Source: Laguncularia racemosa (taxonomy: Eukaryota > Streptophyta > Magnoliopsida > Myrtales > Combretaceae). Taken from it: 64,000 nucleotides of DNA. How positions within the stretch are numbered: position 1 is the stretch's first letter; each line of letters starts with the position of its first letter. Location: assembly GCA_037954665.1 (NCBI GenBank), contig JBBMOL010000016.1, forward strand, positions 7,130,001 to 7,194,000, written 5' to 3'. The notes beneath the pieces are model-generated. The model was not told the origin of the DNA and made no database searches. It saw only the letters and a list, made by a program, of their open reading frames with translations. Position numbers and translations under genes: made by a program. Of the stretch, positions 37,660-48,652 are shown one piece after another.

Positions 37660-39102
37660 ATTTATACATCTTTGTGTGTGTATAAATAAGAATTTTCCAT
37701 AGAGATAAACATGAAGAGAATGTGCTTACAGAAGCTATTGAAAGATGTATTGACATGAATATTTTATTGATTTTTTGACATCAAAATGAATGTCTCGAAG
37801 TGATGATGAGCAATAGAAATATAAGACATGTAATAATTAATCAGTTGAAACATATTGTGCCAAAGAGCACTTGATGAAATTGATAACTATAACTTGGTTG
37901 ATGAAAAAACTATATATATATATATATATATTATATTAGTATATATGCTTCATTAAGATATATATGAATCTAGTTGAAATTACATGATATTAAGTTCAAA
38001 TAAAGGCATGGTTAAAATTCCAATCTAACTCGATTGTGATCAAGTTTTGAATATTAAACTCAACTTTGACTTAGAGATGTTGGGTTTCAACTCCATCCAA
38101 TCCAATTAGCTCATTTTTTTTTTTAAAAACATATTTTTATTTTAAGTCGATAGCTATTGAGCTAAATATCATAAAGTCGAAACTTAAGTCAAAAAACTAT
38201 TTGAATAGCTTTAACTTAAGCTCAACTCAACTATAATCAAACCAAAATCGAGTAAATTTTAGAAAAAACTATGAAAGACCAACCTACATTTTCAAGAGGT
38301 TGAAAAATAGGACTTTTCTTTAGCTTTTTATTCAAAGTTTTATTTTTCGTTTTTTGTAATTTTTATAATATTATTAAGTTGAATTTACTTGATAATATTA
38401 TTTTATCAAAATGATTTATTTGAACAGATAATGTGTTGACATGTGTCCCTTAATTATTAATAACATTTAGGTTTAAAACATATGTCACCTCTTTATTTAA
38501 TTAAAAAAAGAAAAGAAAAGAAAAAACTAGCCACCTCTTTATAAAAGAGCAAAGATATAAATCAACTTTTGTTGTAAATTTTGTAAAATATAAAGTTAAA
38601 TGCAAATAACTTACTAATAGTGTCTTCTTCTTTTTTTATATGATGCAGTATCCTTTTGGTTTGGCACCATTGTTTTTGTGCCCCCATTTGTGCTTTGTGG
38701 CAAGCAATGCAGGGTAAAAGATGTCGCTCTAGAAAAGGGAAATTTTCAAGGGTCAGTCACAAAATATTCATCTCAAATTGTATGTCATTTCATTTGAATT
38801 TAAGATGATATGTTTGTCCACTTTAGTTCTTCAACTTGCTAGTTCTGATATAGCTATAGAAGTATCGAAATATGTGAAATGATCTTTTTTTGTGGATGAA
38901 AATGGACAGACGTACATGTCAGAGAATCGTACTGTATACCCAACTCGACTTTGCTGTGCGGTAAAAAAACAAACGTAGAAAAGCTCATTAGTAAATTTAG
39001 GTCGTACCATTATTAGATCTTGGACTATAACTAGTGGAGCGGCCGATTAGATTTTCCCAATTTCCTATATGGTCCACTCGAGGATTTGGCTCTTCCATTG
39101 CT
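37660..39102. repeat. Duplicated non-coding block, copy B, with empty LINE site
   Basis: Paralogue of 18040-19216 plus 26772-26935. At 38942-38958 it reads AACTCGACTTTGCTGTG, the position where copy A carries the LINE, so this is the empty site. Relative to copy A it has about 560 extra bases (about 37860-38440) that include a TA microsatellite and a copy of the dispersed CTCAA/GAGCT-rich repeat. The words GATCTTGGACTATAAC recur at about 39017 and 39188. Confidence 0.6.
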
Positions 39103-39249
39103 GGTCCATGTATCTTCATAGGTCGGTTGCAAGGTCGGGCACTCCTTTCAAATAGGGCAAATTCTACGGATATGTGTGGGTTTATTGATCTTGGACTATA
39201 ACCTTTGCAATTGAATGTTGAAATCACACACTCCGACCTCAAATACCTT

Positions 39250-41780
39250 TGCAATCGATGGGTTATGAAGAAGTTAAAGGGTAGCTACTCCATCGATGGG
39301 GAACTAGAGGGAGATCATTTGGTTGATGATTTTTGCAGCAAAGCATACCTGTTGAGAAACTATTTCGAGTACTCTTTTTTTGGAGTTGTATTTCATAGTT
39401 GGAGCTGTAGGTGCAATGAGGATTATGAGGTACAATCTCGAGAAAAAGACAATGAAACTATTCTGAGTTGTGATTTCTATTATAATTTAAAATTGTAGTT
39501 TAAGTTGTAATTTTGTAACGATATTTCACGAAATAGTTTTTTAAAAGTCTTTTTTAAGAAATAGTTTATCAGGGATTAGTAAACTCACATGCATTTCCAA
39601 AGTCTACATAACATGATACCGACACTATCATGCCATTAATTTTTAATTATAATAAAACCTTTTGAATTACTATAAAAATAAGTTTTATTAATAAAAATAT
39701 TTCTTAAATATTTTTAAAATCATATAATATATATTTATGTTAATTTTTTATAATATTTTGATGAGATTTTATATAATTGAAAAGTAATGATGTGATATCA
39801 TCATGGCATTATAGAATTCCCCATATAAATAACTGATAAAAACTTGGAAAATAATGAACCAAATGTGGATGTTAATTTTAATAGGGCATGGATCGGTAAT
39901 CAGAAAAAAAAAAAAAAAAATCCTGTAGAGCAAACATATGAGATTCCAAAATGGGGATGGTGATGTCTTTTTAATATTAATATGTATTGGATATCTTGTA
40001 AAACCATTTAAATTTTTTTTTTTTATCAAAAGGAATATAGATTAGATTTTAGATTTCTAATTTGAATTAGGCTGGTGAAGGATCCAAAGGTTGTGTCACC
40101 AATTGTCCTGTCTCGACTCTCGAGCTGGTGTTGACTGTGAGCACTTGGGTTGGGTTCGTGCGTTGCTGACATGGAAATGGGTCCAACGTCAAACGATGTC
40201 ACGGCTAACCATATTCGACGCCGCAATATCACGCGCCAGCCAAAACACTTAATCGTTTACTCCGCCTCCATATAAATTCGATTTTATATTTATATAGGTT
40301 AGGTCGATTCGTTGTCTAATGCTGACAATGCTATCTTGATAGTGTTATATTATATTCTCCAATGGTGACTGCGAATTCATGTTTGAATTCCCGATTCGAA
40401 GCGTATATTATCAAGAATCTGTTTGCTGTTTCTAGAAAATGTTTTTAGTATTTGAATCGATGGTTATTATAATCGAAATCATAAGATTATCAATTATTAT
40501 TGTAATAATATTAAAATATTATAATTTTTATGATAACTAATGGTGGGAGATTATATGTTGCAATGGATAATAAATTACAAGTAATATCATGGAATCATAA
40601 CAAATGATAAAATGTGAAAAAAAATTTCATATTAGAAAACAAATGATTTTTTATTTTTATTTTTTTGTTAACATTCTCAATATTGCTTATTACTATCGTT
40701 AATGATTGATCATTATCTTAATCTTTCATCATTACTTATCTCTACAAGCCTTTAATATTTACAAATATTAACACGATAATATTATATGGTTGCAAAGTTT
40801 TGATTGCTACATAAATTAAAACAAGTGTGCGACAAACACGCCACAAATTGAAAATTTTCTATTCGACTCTACTTTATATTACGTATAGCCTTAAAAGGGA
40901 CATTAGCAGATTACAAATATAGTGGAGTTCCTTTTTCAACAATAAGTAACTCCTTTTTCACAAGCATGCAATAACCAAATACAAGGCAAAGTTTAAGCCG
41001 GCACCTTTTCTTATAAATTATAATCATATACAATCATTTTACGTTAAATATTTAAATATTTTTATCTCTATTATTTTTACATACACCATGCCCTGCTAGT
41101 TGCTAGCATTTAATAAAGCCTAAAAAAACATAGTACCAATAATATATGGGATCTTCTTCGGGTCATATTATAAGAGAATAATTATGCACAATATTGGTGG
41201 TGTAAAATTAGAGTATTATTGTTCTAGGAATAACGTGTCAATTATTTTCTTTCACAGTACTGATTTAACATTTCACTTTTCTTTTTTTTCTCACAAATAA
41301 TTGAGTTGAAAACACAGAATTTCAATAATTAAGAGCTTGGACCATTTTTCTTAACTATGGAGGGGACCAAATATCATGTCCAAGTACGTATATAGGCTTT
41401 TTCTTAAGAATTGGGGCACCTCAAATTTGTCCCCTTCTGCAACTTGAATAGGGTTTGCATTGAACTTATTGGGCAAATTAAATAAAGATGAAGATTGTCA
41501 ATGTATCCACCTCGATCGGTGAGAATAATAGCTTATTTGTTGAATATATGTGTTTTGAATTTGTAGGAGTTTCAGATATGAAGGTAAGGATGCGATTGGC
41601 CAGATGTCCAATCACTTTAATTTTCTAAAATATCCAAACACGATTTGGTGTCCTATCATGTGTTCTAAGTCATATTATCAATTCTATCCTTTCGAGTATT
41701 TTAAAACTTAATCAAAACCTGAAGGATACAGTCTTGTTGGACATCCAAAACCCTGTCCCAATCCAACCAGTAAACTAGCC
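39250..41780. other. Intergenic, no supported gene
   Basis: Mostly AT-rich. A GC-richer island at about 40060-40260 contains CGCCGC, CACGCGCC and CGTGCGTTGC words and has a 68-codon minus frame lacking an ATG; it could be a decayed gene fragment. The frame 39205-39498 also lacks an ATG and homology. Confidence 0.45.
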
Positions 41781-41899
41781 CGATTTGATTAAAATACTTT
41801 GGTTCGCTAAAATACATCAAGCCAGCGAAATTGAAATCTTACAGACTCTGAATAACAAACATATGCCTACGCTAAGAATAAATATCCTAAACCAAAAGA

Positions 41900-43180
41900 G
41901 TAAAAAAAAAAACAAAATATTATTTAGCTGCACTGGTGGTGCTTCAAAAACTTGTTCATCTTGTTCCTTCATCTGGATTTCTCCTACCATCCAGTTCACT
42001 ACTCCATTTGTTTCTCTAGGAGTTGCTTCAATCCTCTTCTACAAGAGGAGGTATAGCTTTTCCCTACAAGTGGAAATGACATTATAATATTTGCTCTGTT
42101 AAAATTTGTATTCTAACTTGATTATCCACATCTATAATAACTTTTGTTAATCCTAGTTGCAAATAATAATGCAATCCCCAATATATAGCCCATAATTCTA
42201 TTACTAAAACGTCAACCCTTTCGATTTTCTTCGAAAAACTGAATATCCATTTTCCTTGACAATCGCTAATCACTCTTCCTATTGCAACAGCATTGGAGTG
42301 ATGTATCACAAAATCATTGGTGTTGAGCTTGAACCATCCCCGTTCTGCTAGTTCCCAAGTTAGATTCACTCTTTCAATTGTAAAAATGTGTTTCTGTCTC
42401 TTAATGTATGCCCAATGTTCATGTGCAGCTTGTCTATTCTGGCCAATATTTATAGTTGATCTGTGATTTGAGTAAAAAATAGCTATGTTTCTAGCATGCC
42501 AAATCTTCGAAAAAGCGAATGCAAAAATGAAATGATTTTGGGGAGGCTTGTAATATAACATATAGTCTCTTTTCTTTATACTACAGTTCAATCTTATTCA
42601 TTGATTGAAATCATTTTGAATTCTATTGTCCTCTTTGGAATTGTTTGCCAGACTTGAATTATTTTTTGCAATTGATAACAATTCTAGAACACATGCCAAA
42701 GATTTTCTTCACTACTAGTATAGTAAGGGCATGAAGCTTCCAGCCTAATTTTTTTGTGTCTCACTTCAACGGCTATAGGAAGACTATTATGTTGGATTTG
42801 CCATAATAGCAATTAATTTTTGGTGGAAAGATTCCCTTCCAAATCCAATCCCAAGTTTTATTTTGATCTTTTGAGCTATCGTCCAAGCCATTATGAATTT
42901 CTTTTAAAGAAGGTTATGTTCTTGAATCTCTGTTAAGGACCACCTGGTCTTGCATAGAAGGACTAAGTTATATTGATCCTTTTGTCTGTGCAAATAATCG
43001 AGATATAGGAAAACCAATTTTTTTCTTTATTCCACTTCAATTCCAATATCCAACAATTTTTAACCGAGAGAGTAAGAGCTTCTTGAGGTATTGGACCAAA
43101 AATAATGTTCTTGACCACACTACCATTTGCCCAATTGTCAAACCAAAAATTAGTCCTTGAACCAGTTTTTTCATCATTTA
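41900..43180 (-). pseudogene. LINE 3' fragment with zinc-finger and RNase H-like domains
   Basis: On the minus strand, 43150-42600 decodes in shifting frames to TWDWIWKGIFPPKINC and EVRHKKIRLEASCPYYTSSE, followed by ENLWHVF, the zf-RVT region of plant LINE ORF2. Then 42591-42082 is open for 169 codons and contains GWFKLNTNDFVIHH, ISDCQGKWIFSFSKKIERVD, ELWAIYWGLHYYLQLG and VIIDVDNQV, a type-I RNase H-like domain. The usual LNTDG Asp is replaced (LNTND), and stops precede the domain. The 5' part (endonuclease, RT) is missing, typical of 5'-truncated LINE copies. A U-rich tail (near 41905) marks the probable 3' side. Confidence 0.75.
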
Positions 43181-46100
43181 CATACCATTATTTCCTAAAA
43201 CCCTCGAATCTCAAACTCTATATACAAAAAATTCAAAAGGTTGTTATACAAAAATTATTTTTAAAAAAAACCTAGAAAGTTATTACTACTAGGTTCCGTC
43301 AGGTCAAGTAACCTATACCATCCAATCTTTTTGTATTCTTATCTAGAAAGCAGATTTATAAATAATTGAGTAAATGATAAAGTCAGAACACGGTTAAGCA
43401 AGAAGGCACCCAACTAGGTAAGCCGTGATTGATTACCAACTGGCCTTGTTCAACCACATTCTTGTTTTTACACTTTCGTGGTGTATAAGTGATTTCATTT
43501 TATATGTTTTAGGATTTGGGTTTCTTAAATACTATGTGTATGCTATTAAGTATATTGAGAAGTGTAACGGAGGATAATAAAATCTTAGAAACTTGTTTAA
43601 AGGAAATAATGTTTAGTGGTTGTGATAAAATTGATGTATCGTTAGGGGATCTTATTGGTGTAGATTACCATATTAAATTTTTTTTATATAAAATTACAAT
43701 TTGTTCACTCTCTTATAGTTTCTTTTTTCACTCATATCATTTTTAGGAGTCCATGCTCTTTTCTTTTACTTGTTATTTCTCCTGCTATGGCGTCTTGCAT
43801 GTCTTTTACCTTGAAAAATTAAGGTTCAAGTTACTGAAGCCAATAGTTTGAGATAGCTACACTATAATTCAGTTTGTCAAATGATCATGATTATGAAAAT
43901 CAAAATAGATATATATATATTATATCTGCACGTGTTTATATTTTTTTAGGACTATGCTAGTAAATTATTATAGCGCTCGAGAGTAGCAATCATGATATAT
44001 TTATATATTGATTAAAAATTAGCTAGTTTCGTGTAGATCGAGTGTAGAATTTAAAAAAGTTATGATGGAGGAATCAAATGAGTTAAAAAAGGAAAAAGAG
44101 AAGGATAGAAGTAAAGATATAACTATTGAAAGAAAGAAAGAAAGAAAGAAATGATTATGATCCAATGGAAGTGTTATGTTTATGTTTTAAATTTACACGA
44201 GATTAAGATTTTGAATCATAAATGTATAAAATGATGAACATAAGGTCAATTAAGGTTGACTACTTCCTATTTTATAATTTCTTATTATCTAAGTTATTTC
44301 CCTTTTTATATTAGTTTTTTTTTTTCCTTTTCCCTATACTTTTAAGGTTCGCCATGTAAATTAATATGTCTTTTACTAGTTTTTTTTACTTGTTCTATTT
44401 CTTATTATTGTTAATTTTATGCTATAATAAAAATTTGAGATCAAGTATTAATAGTTATTTGCATGGATAAAATTGGAGTACTAAATACAATATTTACCCT
44501 CAAATGAAAAACATTTAACTAAAAGGTGGTGGATGGATTCCAACATGACTTAAAAGCCTTGAATTTGAGGTCAAATTTTAAAACAGTATAGATTTTGAAT
44601 CAAAATGAAGAATAATCAACAGTAAAATCTTATAATTGATGATGACTATTTTTTTTTTTAGTTACTATACATATAAAATTTTTAGGATTAAAGAAATCGA
44701 ATCTATTCTATTCATCAAGAGATGGATATCCATACCATTAAATTACAATGATTTTGATACAACCTACTAAAATTTAAAATGTAAGAAAGATTACAATATA
44801 ACCTTAACCAATAAAAACCTATTCTTCCTATGAAAAACTTAGTTATGTTCGAGTCATGTATCAGGAGGGGATCCATCATAAGAGTGTTGACCATACTCAA
44901 CGTAATCTACAAATCAACCTATTCATAATAAAGGTTTGGTAATTAAGGTTTTCTTTTTTCTTTTTCTTTCCAAAACCGGATTCTTATTCTTGCGTCTTAG
45001 ACTCCTAATTGTGTGCCTTGATTAGTACTATAAGCACACTCATCGTGATGTAAATAAACTATCTTACACTAAAGGTGTCATTCGATAAACTTAAACTCAA
45101 CTTGATTGAACTCATTTAAATTGGATATATTAAAAAAAAAAAAAATTTTCCACTAACTAAAATAACATCAATATCTAAAGTCAACACCTCCAACTTAACT
45201 AATGCTTAAAGTAGATTCAAACTCAATTAAATTCATAAGTAAATTAAAATAAATATTATCAAGCTTAACTATTATTGAATTATACTTAAATAAATATCAA
45301 ACTGAATCAAATAATTCACAAATAAATTTAACTCAATCTTTCAACATCGTTCACGGGAATTTCCTTCTAAATAGTCCTGTGGGAGTACCTTGTAATCGGT
45401 AAATCAAACAGAATTTAACGGTTCGAAATTCTAAGAATTGATCTTTCATTAAATTCTGAGCCTTATTCAAAGACAACAAAACATTAAACTTTTCGGAAAC
45501 CATGTCCTGAAATAGAAGCAGAGGAGAGAACCATCTGTTGAGCTTCCACCATACTGGATAAGCGTGAAAATCTACTTAAATAGTTACACGTATTCATGAT
45601 TCAAATTCGATTTTTGTGAAAAATAAAATAAAAGAAGTCTTATTCGTTTATAAAAAACATGTATAGAATTATTATCTTTAGCTTAACCAAGCATCTTATT
45701 AGGGAAAAAAAAAAGAAAAAAAAGAAAGAAAAATGCTGCCGATTACTTTATTTTATTTTTTTGCAAAGAGTAAACAAAAACGGTCAGGCTTCATTTTCTT
45801 TGTTACGTTTCCAACTTCCCTACGACTACCACCCATTTCCGTGCGAGCGCCGCCGTTGCTGTCGGAATCCCAATTTCCCATTCCTACGATTGATTATTTT
45901 ATTATATATATATATAAATAAGATATAAACTGTTTGATCATGGAACCGGGGCAGGTTTTTGAAGATGACACTTTCAATTACAAAACTCAATAATCCTATT
46001 TTACGAATATCATAGAACAATTATTATCATGAAAAAGGCCATATAGTTTTGAAGCAAACTTTTATTTACAAAGATCTTGGACTCGGTGTCACAAGCGAGC

Positions 46101-47410
46101 ATGTTCTCACCAATTAATAATATGTACATACTTGATATTTAGAATAAATTTTCATAATTATGTACTAATTTTTCATCCAAATGTATACATGTGATTAATG
46201 GGACATACTTGAGGAAAAAAAAAAAAAAGAGTTGGAGGTAATAAAAATTTATTAATTTATGACTTTCATTAAATACTTTGTTGAATGAAAGTGAGAAGCA
46301 TCATAAACTATGAAATAATAGCACAATGGTGGTAAGTGATTGAAAAAGATGGAAAGAGACGATGCAACTAAGATTTTGTGTTGCATAAACTCAATAGGAG
46401 AGGGAAAAGAAAAAAGAAAACAAAACCATGAGCAAAGGAGATAATACCACTACTTAAAACGGAGTACAAATAAAGCTGCACGAAGAAACCCTACTAAAAA
46501 GAAAAAGGTGTAATGGCTATTTCTCTTATAAGGTCCCTAGAATATGCTTTATTTGTATGGGTTAACGATTGAGCTTTAAAATCATTTAACTAAGTGTTAA
46601 TGAATCTTAAATTTACCAAGAACGCAGTGTTTGATCACAAATGGTGCCAAAATCAAATCAAAGAATTGATAAGCTAATGGAGTGTTATGATAAATGATTT
46701 TTCCACTCTCATACATGAAATTCGAATGGAATATGGAGCAAAGGATGTAAATAATTGGCAACTGAAATTAAGTTGCCCTTGCCTAGTTGACCTCTAAAAT
46801 AGGTCATTCTATATCTTGATTGGGGGTGTGTAATGAGACCTTTTGCGGTAGATCATATGGAACTCTTTTGAAAAAACATTTATCACATGACAGCTCTCTC
46901 AATGGTAGTAAAGACAAGCGTTAATATGGTTATGGTTGGTAAAAGAAAGTATATATCCAGATTTTTTTTCTAGAATGAGCACCTTATGCCTCCAGTATAT
47001 TGACTTAACGAAATGGGTATTCTTTGGGATTTCTCTTCTACGTGTTAGCCATTATATTAACTTGAATGACTGGGAAGAGAATCCTAATAGAATATGGTGT
47101 TGGAGTTACATTTTTTCAAGTAAGTTGCAAATATATCTTATTATTTTTATTTCATGTGTATTTAACTTAATCTTTAAAAGCGTACACTTAAACTCACAAA
47201 ATCTTTTTTTTTTTTCTCTTACCAATTACTATTACAACTAGAGAAAAGAGAATATAATCTAATTCATTATGCTAGAAAATAAGTTTTTTCACCACAAGTG
47301 TATTTAACCCCTATTTTACTATTTTATCTTTAAATAAAATAATAAAAACACTAAAATTACAAAGAAAATATATATAATAAATAGTAAAATAGTCAATCAA
47401 AAAATACCTT
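43180..47410. other. Intergenic, no supported gene
   Basis: AT-rich, with a GAAA-type microsatellite at about 44125-44148, a CTCAA-rich repeat copy at 45.07-45.33 kb and TA runs near 45905. A stretch at 45410-45550 reads as protein-like on the minus strand (LLFQDMVSEKFNVLL) but is too short to classify. The frame 46936-47241 starts with TTG and has no homology. Confidence 0.45.
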
Positions 47411-47413
47411 TTT

Positions 47414-47597
47414 TAAAGATTTGAAATTTAAATACATAGTTTTAACAATAAAGAAGTTCCATACTTATAAAACAAATATAATGACATATATTTACAATTT
47501 ACCTATAAAGATTTGAAATTTAAATACATAGTTTTAACAATAAAGAAGTTCCATACTTATAAAACAAATATAATGACATATATTTACAATTTACCTA
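47414..47597. repeat. Perfect 92-bp tandem duplication
   Basis: 47414-47505 and 47506-47597 are identical over all 92 bases, starting TAAAGATTTGAAATTT and ending TTTACCTA. The identity points to a recent event or an assembly artefact. AT-rich and non-coding. Confidence 0.97.
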
Positions 47598-47746
47598 ATT
47601 CTTTATCCAGCTTTTTTTCTTTTTTTTTACCATTTTCTTACTAAAACCAATGGTGGACTCCATTGATTTTGAAGAATAAACTAAGGCCCACTTTGGTACA
47701 TAAGATTTAATTTTATTGCAAAAATTTCTTCATAGAGGTTTAAGGA

Positions 47747-47758
47747 TACATACATACA

Positions 47759-47794
<36 letters not shown>

Positions 47795-47803
47795 TATATA
47801 TAT
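47747..47803. repeat. CATA/TA compound microsatellite
   Basis: About ten TACA units run into a TA array, about 0.85 kb upstream of the HIPP start codon. Confidence 0.9.
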
Positions 47804-48043
47804 TAGACTGAGTAACTTCTGATTCCTCGGAATTCTAATAACTAAATCAAGTTTTGCGGATCTAAGAGCTAAGACCTGTCATTTGTTTTTTAATCAAAAT
47901 ACTTAAATTATTCTTACCAAACTCTAATTAAAACAAACAATAAGTTAGACTTCCTAAAATCACATTCACCTAAACATGATGTTAATACTTTCCTCTCTTA
48001 AATCGTGACCTTTCAAAGTGGGTATATAAAAAATACACAGAGC

Positions 48044-48049
48044 CACGTG
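48044..48049. promoter_or_regulatory. G-box upstream of HIPP gene
   Basis: CACGTG in the context GCCACGTGATC, about 600 bases before the HIPP ATG. G-boxes bind bZIP and bHLH factors and can act as ABA-response elements. Function here is inferred from position only. Confidence 0.3.
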
Positions 48050-48535
48050 ATCTCCACTAATTGCATAAAAATAGAATTACAGCCCCTTGGGATTCACTCA
48101 CCGGAGAAAGCATGCTATGTAAATTAATATATTTTTTAAATACTTATTATTAATATCATTTATTTAAATATTATTTATAATTATATGTTATTCATATAAA
48201 TGATATTTTTCTTTGTTTCACTTTCTCAATGACTCACTAACTTCCAATCTATCTATCTCTCTCTCTCTGTCTCTCTCTGCATCAGCTTCCTCTTTCCTAC
48301 TCTGCATTCTTGTTTTGTACCAGATTTCTTGATTCTGTGGCCTCTTTCACCCTCTCCATTTTTTCAAACTCCACTCACTACACCCAGCACCATTCCTATC
48401 TTTTTCAACACCACATTTTGTTATTTATATATATGATTCCAACTTCTTTCTCAAACCTCCATTTGCTCTCTTAGGCTTTTTATACCCATCATTATTCTTC
48501 ATCTTACCCCCCACCACCCCTCACTCCCTCCCTCC

Positions 48536-48541
<6 letters not shown>

Positions 48542-48586
<45 letters not shown>
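48542..48586. repeat. CT/AC compound microsatellite in HIPP leader
   Basis: About 12 CT units followed directly by about 10 AC units, ending 67 bases before the ATG. It lies in a C/T-rich tract typical of a plant 5' leader. Confidence 0.9.
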
Positions 48587-48652
48587 CAATAACACTTTCC
48601 ATTTTCTTTCTTTGGTTTTGATCCCAAACATCCTTGAGAACAAAGAGTTACC

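Noticed and set aside
46936..47241. 101-codon plus frame before the 92-bp duplication
   Set aside because: It begins with TTG, is Phe/Tyr/Asn-rich as expected of random AT-rich DNA, and has no domain.
47747..47803. Short regular repeats considered as a CRISPR-like array
   Set aside because: This is a simple CATA/TA microsatellite with no spacers, in a plant nuclear context.
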